64,000 bases of DNA from Dactylosporangium siamense (GTDB lineage: Bacteria; Actinomycetota; Actinomycetes; Mycobacteriales; Micromonosporaceae), in the NCBI RefSeq assembly GCF_016862795.1, contig NZ_BONQ01000014.1, positions 62,001 to 126,000 on the forward strand. The letters run 5' to 3'. Shown piece by piece: positions 36,001-43,100 of this stretch. The notes under the pieces were generated by a model that was given only the letters and a program-made list of their open reading frames with translations, was not told the DNA's origin and ran no database searches. The position numbers and the translations under genes were made by a program. Numbering within the stretch: the stretch's first letter is position 1; the number at the start of each line of letters is the position of its first letter.

Positions 36001-37751
36001 TGGGTCACGGCGGTCGGCGGGGGCACCGCAGTGGCGAGGACGCTCGCCGGCGGGACCGCGCTGTGTGTGATCGCGCCCGGCGGGGTCAGGTGGACCGCGC
36101 CGGCCATCGACCCGGTCTCACCCAGGTGGATCCCGCCGAGCAACGTGCCCGGCGGCGGGGCGGTGACCGCGGAGATGCCGGGCAGGTGCAGGTTGCTCCC
36201 GGCGCCGGCGTGCTGGGCCGGTGACACCGGCTGCAGGTGCACGCCGGCGCTGACGCCGGTCCCCGGGTCGACGGTGTGCAGGACCGGCGCGCCGCTGGTC
36301 AGACCCTCCAGCCGCAGCCGGGACAGGGTGTCGACCGGCGACAGCATGATGGTGTCGATGGTGCGCACCGCGTCGGCGCTGAAGTGGAAGCCGTCGCCGA
36401 TGGTGGAGTGCAGCTGCAGCGTCGGCGGGGTCGGGGTGATCCGGCCGAGGCCCTCGAACGATCCGACGTGCGCGGTCTCGATCCGCGGCGGGACGGCGAG
36501 GTTGCCGGTGCGCACGTCGTTGAGGTCGAGGTGGACGCCACCGCCGCCGCTCTCGGGGACGAAGACGTGGGGGCGGGGCAGGCCGTACAGGTGGTTGCCC
36601 ATGATCCCGCGGTCGACGACGGCGAGCTTCATCGCCTTCCACACCCCGAGGTGCAGCTCGTCGGCCTCGGCGGGCAGGAACAGCCGCAGCCAGCGGTTGC
36701 CGCCGAACTCGGTCTTCAGGAACTGCCAGGTGCTGGTGCCGAACTTCGCGACCATCGACGGGATGCCGGTGGCGAACGCCTGGATGCCCTTGACCCCGTT
36801 GACGATGAACAGGCCGGTCTTGGACAGGGCGATGCCGGCCAGGCCGGGCAGGTCGGTGATGCCGTTGCGGACCCAGAGGGCGCCGTTGCGGACCCAGGTC
36901 CCCGCCACGGTCGCGATGTCGTGCAGGCTCGGGAAGAGCACGAACGGGTGGCTGATGATGCCGCGGAAGGCGTTGCCGAAGAACTTGAACACGGCGAACG
37001 CGCCGGCCTTGATGCCGGCCCAGGCAAACTTCGCGCCCGCCGCGATCAGCTGGAAGATCGGCACGGCGCGGGTGGTCGGGGCGAGGATGCCCAGGGCGGA
37101 GAGGAAGAACTCCAGGGCGGTGGCGTTGCCGTGGGCGAAGTCGACCGCGGTCTTGATGAACAGGGCCAGGTTGACGCCGATGGCGACGAGCGCGATCGGG
37201 CCGCCGAAGACCAGCGCCGGCAGGATCAGGGCGATCGCGATCCACTTGAAGATCTCCCAGAACTCCTCGCAGCCGGACACGGGCTGCTTGATGTTCTGGT
37301 ACGCCTCGACGATGCGGCTCGACGCGCTGTCGGCGGCGGTGCGCTGGTGCTCGCCCGCCGTGCGGGCCGTGTCGGTGAGCGCCTGCCGGCCGGGGTCGTC
37401 CTCGGCCATGCCACGGGCCTGGGTGAGGGCCTGGTCGGCGCGCCACTGCTCGTCGCGCATCACCGCCACGTAGGTGGTGAGCGCGGTGGTGGACCACTCG
37501 AACGCCTCGGCGAGACTCTGCACGAAGCCGCGGAGGCGACCGCTGATCTTCTCCCGGAGCGCCTCGGCGGTCTTGCCGGCGAACGCCTCCGGGCCGGCGG
37601 TGTCCAGGACGGCGGCGAGCGCGGTGTCGACCTCCCGGGCAACGGTGCCGAGGTTCCGCAGCGAGGTGATGACCTCGTCGATACGGGCGGGGTCGCCGGG
37701 GGTCGGGTCGGCGCCGAGGCCGACCTTGTCCCAGTCGGTGGGTCGTGGCAC
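30009..37751 (-). CDS. giant WXG-type type VII secretion effector-like protein (2580 aa)
   Basis: GTG start at 37751. The N-terminal 150 residues (MPRPTDWDKVGLGADPTP, VITSLRNLGTVAREVDTALA, then long helices) resemble WXG/LXG export domains. A hydrophobic patch follows at about 163-260 (FWEIFKWIAIALILPALVFGG), then a Pro/Gly/His-rich linker of about 700 residues. From about 1150 to 1530 lie tandem 65-67-residue repeats (IEVTDARFTVAAHGGGFQITD...), and after them a long Trp/Gly/Asp-rich YD/Rhs-like region. The C-terminal about 170 residues form the variable tip (GLTGFVNGSMNAAVFGITNANG...HDNPWYYAK), where polymorphic toxins carry their toxic domain, but I recognise no toxin motif and no immunity gene follows. 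Its stop overlaps the AAA+ gene. Confidence 0.85.
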   Translation of the reverse strand: MPRPTDWDKVGLGADPTPGDPARIDEVITSLRNLGTVAREVDTALAAVLDTAGPEAFAGKTAEALREKISGRLRGFVQSLAEAFEWSTTALTTYVAVMRDEQWRADQALTQARGMAEDDPGRQALTDTARTAGEHQRTAADSASSRIVEAYQNIKQPVSGCEEFWEIFKWIAIALILPALVFGGPIALVAIGVNLALFIKTAVDFAHGNATALEFFLSALGILAPTTRAVPIFQLIAAGAKFAWAGIKAGAFAVFKFFGNAFRGIISHPFVLFPSLHDIATVAGTWVRNGALWVRNGITDLPGLAGIALSKTGLFIVNGVKGIQAFATGIPSMVAKFGTSTWQFLKTEFGGNRWLRLFLPAEADELHLGVWKAMKLAVVDRGIMGNHLYGLPRPHVFVPESGGGGVHLDLNDVRTGNLAVPPRIETAHVGSFEGLGRITPTPPTLQLHSTIGDGFHFSADAVRTIDTIMLSPVDTLSRLRLEGLTSGAPVLHTVDPGTGVSAGVHLQPVSPAQHAGAGSNLHLPGISAVTAPPPGTLLGGIHLGETGSMAGAVHLTPPGAITHSAVPPASVLATAVPPPTAVTHLGASPVLANAVPPPAGLTHAGAAPVVVANAAPPPAGLTHGGPAPVTLGDLGPAGLPAVHNGFTTATHLGTPPPSVHAGAMDLLAQHPGAAPAAHTLIGAPGGAVNGAGARIGDHTGLAIGAQHVTQDLGTLGRNLDTPPVSQLVVTRLDGVSAHAGPTGPGVTPAHLAGAPPALHGTTVQALHATPTPMPHGGATSELTGLSAGGGALGRGLDVPPGTGRGLDVPPGGGAGRGLDVPPGGGAGHGLDVPPGAAMHGPPPGVSTNPAHLAGTPGGGGTHLGAPRNLTPDELIAPQPVTVHMPDTRALNGSGTRIADHTGLADSARHAAPPPALGPVGRTGEDIGAGAPPPPGGAADAGVDPVTVTLALGLLQTQIGRGAPHAGSAAVRDVATTPPPPASGRPTGAQLDAAWQRDSNRIAGLFGALDDPLRRQRLDAWGSYTAARNELGRVEAMWDDIRARPGQSSSGPGLAHVHAERTHQAALTKVARLETDLRGLGVNPAAMDARISELTAGSLRDRPRMLGGGQNLSQMINDLWAGAPIDGHVVLRGADGGGLGLRVEELADGAGAVQLRLLDDDGAVVVNRTVTEHDGGYQISDGTGFQRFDADGDLTEVGTILRGLDGHDLDGRFVVEPTGGYAAGGVRIESTGGHAITQHGNGFQVADGAGFHRFDAAGAATAAGRPLRDATGAPIGGQFVVTHGAGGTVVEVADPRFTVAAHGGGGFQVTDTLGHHAFQRFDGTGALTETGRPLRDAGGGVLGDRFLVTPTGGAPTRIEVTDARYTVAAHGAGFQITDTAAHHAFQRFDGAGALTATGRPLTDAGGGVLGNRFFVTDAHGAGGRIEVTDARFTVAAHGGGFQITDTAAHHAFQRFDNAGTLTATGRPLTDAGGGVLGNRFFVTDAHGGRIEVTDARFTVAAHGGGTQITDTAAGNAFQRFDGTGAHIETGTPAHNLAGQADRVVVNPAAGGAGHVESLTGVRLHGWQVAPDGAGYRITDQLGLHTGEFRRYDAAGNLLEQSFNVLRDAAPTTRQFVVDAAGRTWRLHDNGLPTPATGAFHAGTLDAAAAGTGRVRLLNRTGVEVFDRRPIPGGTTLDVFRRIDGDFGRTSQRPQWVQLTADGRVVDHGVRRFDTNAVGWRDVNHNGRLVHEIRQGIGGGDVVGLRGALGDWTWHRFDNAGNRLGHGPRALDRDGGWTDRLPPVGGNPGPVVQRQWGTAHAPANAGMYQQFDLGAGGVRRDTWQAQSPHGKDAGKLESLPTGDRLETRRWSEQRPPQWARKFLAGVDEDVFRANPHLRTDTRFQLFEWRRLDQHGNVRAQGFRFVSMNDSTYDFNNTGRFVRSSAKLDHGNTLKVGHDVVDLPPAAVRDANRIPWSEGNGRLSGHRVNVGPHPDGRIWEDRFVVGQQHGNWYEFGGQQHSVARAGYADGSIKEFHRPPAPGAADGGIASRGAAHEGTGVWVRKDPHGVIIGRADDWPDPAGGVHRVEANAPDRAGNWSWSGYDARSDSRTWQWRDGAGQTGSREYGRGFNGPHTTYDDSFRDTVRGADGHQVLIRERRMLDSGGHVDSWRVDLPGGGHEWHWRKVDRYGNVAAAPGANPLRRWWDTNANGGAGGWVADWFGGATRFRDEVTDGAGAAVTVREIPAGAEIGRIREYNLGTPGAWREFDMGTTVRERSQIPGGFLERDAWRGQWRQYDNTGLTIARRTDDGYVFERANGAWESVGRELDYRGGVTELRGWNRRIREANRMEWGGELRLGTHTEALYEPYWKLALQKAALEFTQEFLLEFAANLAVNGIVDAIAGTEFNGKDVLKAFANAAVGAAVKQAVGSLVHDNKFGAMQRSGDWKAGLANIDGGKGWHRKPLNHDKHWSNEWAGNETATRWRGGTYDFAFNVPVAGLTGFVNGSMNAAVFGITNANGETVYLTGGAAAFDGLLSAAAGVTGAVTTSIAKTLFNSGLGGRAFHRQGLAEFAFQLPWKIIEKTVTSQLLKEFRMHDNPWYYAK
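33160..34230 (-). repeat. tandem about 200-bp coding repeats within the giant effector gene
   Basis: Roughly six units of 65-67 codons occur here, each containing (I)EVTDARFTVAAHG, QITDTAAHHAFQRFD and TGRPLTDAGGG-LGNRF. The three units between about 33230 and 33700 are nearly identical at DNA level; outer ones are more diverged. This suggests recent expansion by unequal recombination. Confidence 0.8.
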
Positions 37752-37781
37752 GCGGGCAACCCCCTCTCACCGGATCTGCAT

Positions 37782-37819
37782 GACCACGTGTGAACCCGCC
37801 GGACGGTTCACACGTGGTC
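37782..37819. promoter_or_regulatory. 15-bp perfect inverted repeat in the divergent type VII promoter region
   Basis: GACCACGTGTGAACC at 37782-37796 is repeated inverted as GGTTCACACGTGGTC at 37805-37819, with an 8-bp spacer. It sits in the 106-bp gap between the giant effector gene and the oppositely oriented WXG-type gene. It could be an operator controlling both directions or a transcript hairpin in the leader of either gene. Confidence 0.7.
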
Positions 37820-37857
37820 TGGGCGGGACCCGAGCGGAACCACGAGAGGAGGCCGCG

Positions 37858-38742
37858 GTGCCCGACTTCGCCATCGACTACGGGCTGTTGCACGAGGCCA
37901 AGAAGGATCTGCACGATCTCGCCGACCGGATCGGGCCGAAGCTCGGCGACACGGCGTTCTCGCAGGTCGGCAGCATCGAGTACGAGGACTCCGACGCGGT
38001 GTTCGGCAACGACGGGCTGGCTGAGTCGTTTCGCAGCCTGTACCGGATCGCCCAGCACCCGATGAGCAAGGCCGAATCGGACCTGCGGGAGCTCGGCGAC
38101 ATCTTCGGCGCGGTCGCCGACGGCTACTTCGACGTCGACGCCCAGATCGCCAACGGGATGGGCATGATGGGCGCCAGCCTGGACCTGGACCGGTGGAAGG
38201 ACGACAAGGCCGCCTGGGACTACCTGCAGGCGCACCGGGGTGACTGCGTCCCGGGGCCGGACGGGTCGATGCCGGGATTCTGCTCCGCGACCGACCCCGG
38301 GCCGCCGCCGACGGACTCGACGATCACGACCGAGACCGGGTCGGTGCACACCCACCTCACCCTCGACGAGAACAACAACGTGATCAAGGAGGAGACCACG
38401 GTCGTCAACGGCGACCAGCGGTACACCTCGACGACCACGTACACGCCGGATCACAAGTCGTACACGACGGACACCACGTACAGCGACGGCAGCACGACGC
38501 ACTCCGTGACGACGACGGGCGAGCACGGCTCGTCGGTGACCGACACGACGTCCGGCGACGGCTCGACCACGCACACGGTGATCGCCCTGAACGAGGGCGG
38601 CGGCGGCACCATGACCGTGACCGAGAGCGACGGCACGGTGACCAAGTACACGCGCGGCGACCAGTACGCGCGCTGGGACGAGGTCGAGAAGACCACCCCC
38701 GAGGACGACACCGACTACTCCAGCTACCCGACCGCCGTCTGA
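37858..38742 (+). CDS. WXG-like secreted protein with Thr/Ser-rich beta-repeat tail
   Basis: This 294-aa protein starts at GTG 37858 with AGGAGG at 37847-37852. The N-terminal 135 residues (PDFAIDYGLLHEAKKDLHDLADRIG ... ESFRSLYRIAQHPMSKAESDLRELGDIFG) form an ESX-type helical hairpin. The C-terminal half is a repeat of short beta hairpins rich in Thr and Gly (TSTTTYTPDHKSYTTDTTYSDGS, HTVIALNEGGG), like a miniature of the tail repeats in the giant effector. It lies 15 bp before the WXG100 gene and is probably a type VII substrate. It has no signal peptide. Confidence 0.8.
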   Translation: MPDFAIDYGLLHEAKKDLHDLADRIGPKLGDTAFSQVGSIEYEDSDAVFGNDGLAESFRSLYRIAQHPMSKAESDLRELGDIFGAVADGYFDVDAQIANGMGMMGASLDLDRWKDDKAAWDYLQAHRGDCVPGPDGSMPGFCSATDPGPPPTDSTITTETGSVHTHLTLDENNNVIKEETTVVNGDQRYTSTTTYTPDHKSYTTDTTYSDGSTTHSVTTTGEHGSSVTDTTSGDGSTTHTVIALNEGGGGTMTVTESDGTVTKYTRGDQYARWDEVEKTTPEDDTDYSSYPTAV

Positions 38743-38757
38743 CTGAAGGAGCCCCGC

Positions 38758-39063
38758 ATGCCCAACATCTCACTCGACTACGACAAGATCGAGGCGACCT
38801 CGACCCGCCTGGACGGCGCTGTCCGCGACATCCTGCCGATGCTGGAGTCCCTGCGCAGCGACGTGTCCAACCTCCTCGAGGACGGCCTGGTGTTCCAGCA
38901 GTCCAGCCCGGCGATGAAGGAGTCCTACGACAAGTTCAACACCAGCCTCCTCGCCGCGATGAAGGGCATCAACGACTTCGCCAAGCAGTTCCGCGACATC
39001 CGCACCTCGATGGAGGAGATGGACGTCGACATGGCTGGCAAGATCCGCTCCGCCGGCTCCTGA
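38758..39063 (+). CDS. WXG100-family ESX protein
   Basis: This 101-aa protein (MPNISLDYDKIEATSTRLDGAVRD...) forms two helices around a central turn (VSNLLEDGLVFQQSSPAMKESYDKF), with the C-terminal helix ending DFAKQFRDIRTSMEEMDVDMAGKIRSAG. The length and layout match EsxA/EsxB proteins, although the W-x-G turn is replaced by a Leu/Val/Phe turn. It is co-transcribed with the preceding gene (GGAG 8 nt upstream). As a small type VII substrate it may pair with the larger partner. Confidence 0.85.
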   Translation: MPNISLDYDKIEATSTRLDGAVRDILPMLESLRSDVSNLLEDGLVFQQSSPAMKESYDKFNTSLLAAMKGINDFAKQFRDIRTSMEEMDVDMAGKIRSAGS

Positions 39064-39071
39064 CCCACCGG

Positions 39072-39099
39072 CCGCGGCGGCCCGTTGTGGCCGCCGCGG
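39072..39099. terminator. hairpin terminator after the WXG100 gene
   Basis: CCGCGGCGGCC pairs with GGCCGCCGCGG (11 bp) around a 6-nt loop, starting 9 nt past the WXG100 stop codon. It lies between convergent genes and is followed by a short tandem repeat. Confidence 0.75.
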
Positions 39100-39100
39100 G

Positions 39101-39133
39101 CCGGCTCCCGGCCGGCTCCCGGCCGGCTCCCGG
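39101..39133. repeat. three tandem copies of an 11-mer
   Basis: CCGGCTCCCGG occurs three times head to tail (39101-39111, 39112-39122, 39123-39133) between the hairpin and the end of the LLM oxidoreductase gene. Each copy is itself nearly self-complementary, so it may form small cruciforms or extend the terminator. Confidence 0.85.
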
Positions 39134-39139
39134 CCGGGG

Positions 39140-40003
39140 TCAGATCAGCGCCGCGGCGAGGGCGCGGAACGCCCTGGCCGGGAACACCGTGGCGTTGCCG
39201 CCGTTGAGCACCTGGATCGCCACCTCATTCGCACCGGCCTGGTAGTGCCGTTCGATCCCGGCGGCGACCTGCTCGACCGTGCCCCAGGGGATGACCGCGT
39301 CGACGAGCCGGTCGCTGCCGCCGCCGGTCAGGTCGTCCTCGGTCCACCCGAGCCGGCGCAGGTTCCTGGTGTAGTTGGGCAGCTCGAGGTACGCGGCCAT
39401 GTACTGGCGGGCGGTGGTGCGCGCGGTGGCGGCGTCCGGGTCGACGACGACGGCGACCTCCGGCGCGAGCAGCCGGTCGGGGCCGAGGACCGCCCGCGCC
39501 TCAGCGGTGTGCTCGACGGTGATGAAGTACGGGTGCGCGCCGGCCGCACGGTCGCGGGCGAGTTCCAGCATCCGCGGCCCGAGCGCGGCCAGGACCCGCC
39601 GGTCGGCCGTGCCCCCGGACGCGTCGAGGGCGTCGAGATACTCCACCATCTTCGAGTAGGGCTTGCGGTATGCGTCGCCCTTCTCCTCGACCATCGGTGC
39701 GTGGCTGGCGCCGAGACCGGCCAGGAACCTGCCGGGATGGGTCCGCTCCGCGTCGGCCGTGAACGCCGCCACCTCGGCCGGCGGCGCATGCCAGATGGAG
39801 AGGATGCCCGGGGCCACCCCGATGCGTTTGGTCCCGTCCAGGATCTCCCGGAAGCGCGGGGGGACGCCGGCCCCGAACCCGGCCGAGAACCAGATCCGGG
39901 AGTAGCCGAGCTCCTCCAGTTCGCTCGCGGCGTCGAGGGCCGCGGTCAGGTCCTCGCTGCGGAGGAAGAACGGTTGCCACACACTGACGAGTCGTGCCGC
40001 CAT
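39140..40003 (-). CDS. LLM-class F420-dependent oxidoreductase
   Basis: This 287-aa protein begins MAARLVSVWQPFFLRSEDLTAALDAASELEELGYSRIWFS. The luciferase-like (beta/alpha)8 barrel shows GILSIWHAPPAEVAAFTADAERTHPGRFLAGLGASHAPMVEE and AYLELPNYTRNLRRLG, matching the TIGR03620 F420-type subfamily. Such enzymes transfer hydride from reduced F420 to small molecules. It lies inside the type VII region but has no evident mechanistic link to secretion. Confidence 0.9.
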   Translation of the reverse strand: MAARLVSVWQPFFLRSEDLTAALDAASELEELGYSRIWFSAGFGAGVPPRFREILDGTKRIGVAPGILSIWHAPPAEVAAFTADAERTHPGRFLAGLGASHAPMVEEKGDAYRKPYSKMVEYLDALDASGGTADRRVLAALGPRMLELARDRAAGAHPYFITVEHTAEARAVLGPDRLLAPEVAVVVDPDAATARTTARQYMAAYLELPNYTRNLRRLGWTEDDLTGGGSDRLVDAVIPWGTVEQVAAGIERHYQAGANEVAIQVLNGGNATVFPARAFRALAAALI

Positions 40004-40100
40004 GCCGGATCAGCTCCTCTGAGACGCTGCCGCAATTATCGTCGGCGGCACACCCTTCCGGCACGGTCTTCGTGCGCCGGACCCCAGAACCACCCGCCGG

Positions 40101-43100
40101 CTAGTCGCGCAGGACCGTCAGGGGGACCTGCACGGCGAGCGCGGTGCCGGCCGGCCCGGACGTGTACGCCCGGCCGACCGGGGCGGCGCCACGGACCTGG
40201 CTGGAGGTGAGCCGGGCGCCGATCGCGTCGCCCTCCGTGACGGACCGGGGGGCCAGCAGCAGCCCCCGCCGGGCCCGGCGGGCCGCGGTGAGCCAGGCGC
40301 CGAGGCCGATCGACAGCGCGTCGGCCGCACCGGCGTACACGACGCACTGCCCGTGGTCGCGGCCCGACGTCGCGACCGCCCGGAGCACCTTGTCCGCGGC
40401 GGGGGTGGTGAGCAGGTCGGCGTCGTCCACCAGGATCACCGCCGGGGCCCGCAGCTCGGCCAGCGCGGCCTGCACGGCGTCGTTGCCCGGGTCCGGGTCG
40501 GTGAACAGCCGGACCTGGGCGTGCCGGGCGAGGGCCCGCAGCGGCGACTCCCGCGGGGTGAAGACGATCAGCCCGGTGCCGCCCGCGAGCAGCGACACGG
40601 CCAGGGTGGCCAGGACGTTGCTGCGGCCGGTGCCGGGTGGGCCGCCGACGTAGAACGCCGACGTGGTGGCGAGGTCGACGCCGACCGCGGTGCCGTCGTC
40701 GCCGCCGACGCCGAGCAGCCCCCACATCGGGCGCCGCAGCGCCGCGGGGACCTGCTCGTAGGCGTCGGTGAACGCGACGCTCGCCGGTAGCCCGGCGACC
40801 GTGAACGGCCGGTCCTCGACCGCGGACGAGGTCGCCGCGGCGCCGATCCTGCGCAGGGCGGCGGCCTGGGCCTGGCCGCTGTCGTCGGGGTCCAGGAGCG
40901 CGACCTGCGTCTCGGTGCGGGACAGCACGTGCCAGCCCCGACCGGCCGGGATCGTCGCCGGGACCTTGCTCGGCAGGATGCCGACGAGCTGGTAGTCGTT
41001 GCGGTCGGCCTGGCGCAGCAGCAGCTTGTGGTCGTTGTGCGCGGCGAGCCGCCCGCCCAGCAGGGCCCGCTCGGAGGTGGCGATCACGTGGATGCCGGCG
41101 GCGGCGCCCTCCCGCACGATGCGGGTCACGTCGCCGAGGAGCCGGCCCTGGTCGTGCTCGTCGAGGACGGGGGCGAGGGCGTCCCAGCCGTCGATGAACA
41201 GCAGGATGTGCGGTGGCCGCTCGGCGGCGGGCACCCGGCGGCGCAGCTCGACGAGCCCGGCGCAGCTGAGCGCGGCGCAGCGTTCCTGCCGTTCGGTCAG
41301 CTCGCGGCCGAGCCGGCGCAGGAGCCGTTCGAGGCGTTCCATGTCGTGCCGGGACACGACCCCGCCGCAGTGCGGCAACGCCTCCAGTGCCGTGAGGCCA
41401 CCGCCGGCGGCGTCGATGCCGTACAGGTGCACGTCGCGGACCCTGACCCGCTGCGCGGCTGCGCCCGCGATGCTCCGCAGCACCTGGGTGCGGCCGGAGC
41501 GCGGCGCACCGATCACGTAGAGGTGGCCGAACGTGCCGAGGTCGACGGTCGCGACCCGGCGCTGCTGGAGCTGCGGGACGTCTTCGAGGGCGTACGGGAT
41601 CAGCGGCGGCACGCTCTCGTGCACCGCACCCTCCCGCCGCACTGCCAGCTCGGCGAGCAGCGCCCGGTCCTGCAGCGCCGGCAGCCACGGGCTCGGCTGC
41701 GCGACGAGGTCGGCGAGACCGCCGGCGGCCGCGACGACCGCGGCGACGAATGCCTGCAGGTCCGTCGGGACGATGGCGGCGGGGGCGTGCGGGTCGAGGT
41801 CGGGGGCGGGAAGGTCGACGGGCCGGCCGAGGCGCTGCCAGGACAGCTCGGCGGTGCGTAGCGGCGCCGCCGCGACGGGTGCGGCGCCGTCGGGGTGCCG
41901 GCCGGCGCCGACCCAGGCGGCCTGGAACGGCACCGCGGTGCGGTGCCCGGCGCGGACCAGGGCGCGGCCGGGGTTGCCGGGTGAGATGTTGACGGCCTCG
42001 CCGGTGTCGATGATGTCCTGGCTCTCGACGGTGTCGGTGACCCGCAACGCGATCCGCAGGTTGGTGTTGGCCTTGATGTCGGGGGTGACCGCCCCGGCGG
42101 GCCGCTGGGTGGCGAGGATCAGGTGGATACCGAGGGACCGGCCGCGCTGGGCGATGCCGATCAGGCCGGGCACGAAGTCGGGCACCTCGCGCACGAGGGT
42201 GGCGAACTCGTCGATGACCAGCAGCAGCCGCGGCAGGCGGGGCAGCGCCGGGTCCACGGCCCGTTTCGCGCGGTACGCGGGCAGGTCCTTGCACTCCGCG
42301 TCGGCCAGGATCCGTTCCCGGCGGCGCAGTTCGGCGCCGAGGGACTCCATCGCCCGCTGGACGAGGTGCGCGTCGAGGTCGGTGACCATGCCGAGGGTGT
42401 GCGGCAGTTCGGCGCACTCCCGGAACGCGCTGCCGCCCTTGTAGTCGACGAGGACGAAGGTCAGTTCGTCGGGCCGGTTCGCGGCGGCGAGCGACGCCAC
42501 GAACGCCTGCAACAGCTCCGACTTGCCGGATCCGGTGGTGCCGGCGACGAGCCCGTGCGGGCCGTCGCGAACCAGGTCCAGGGCCAGCGGGCCGTCGTAG
42601 CTGCGGCCGAGCATGAAGGTGGTGCTCGCCGGCCGCCGCTCCCACCGACGCAGCAGCTCGGCCGGGTCGGGCGGCTCGAGGTCGAGCAGGTCCAGCAGCC
42701 GCACCTCGCGGGGCAGCCCGGCGTCATGTTCGGGGCTGACGTCGCGCAGCGGGGCGAGGGCGCGGGCCAGCCGCTCGCACCAGTCGACGTCGACGAGGTC
42801 GGCGCGGACGCCGGTGAGGTCGGCGTTGCCGGTGCGGCGCAGGGTCACCGTCGTCGCGGCGGCCACCACGACGGCGGTGCACTCCTCCGGCAGGAGGCGT
42901 TCCTGCTCGTCGAGGCAGATGCTGAACAGCCGCACCCGGGGCCCGGCGGTGAGCAGCTGCACCACCCCGGGCACGTCCCGCAGCTGCCGGGCGCCGTCGA
43001 GGATGACGAGCACGTCCGGGTCGGTGAACATGGCCTTGCCCAGCGACGAGCCGAGCGCCCGCTGCCGGGCCTGCAGCTGTGCGACGAGCTCAGCGACGCG

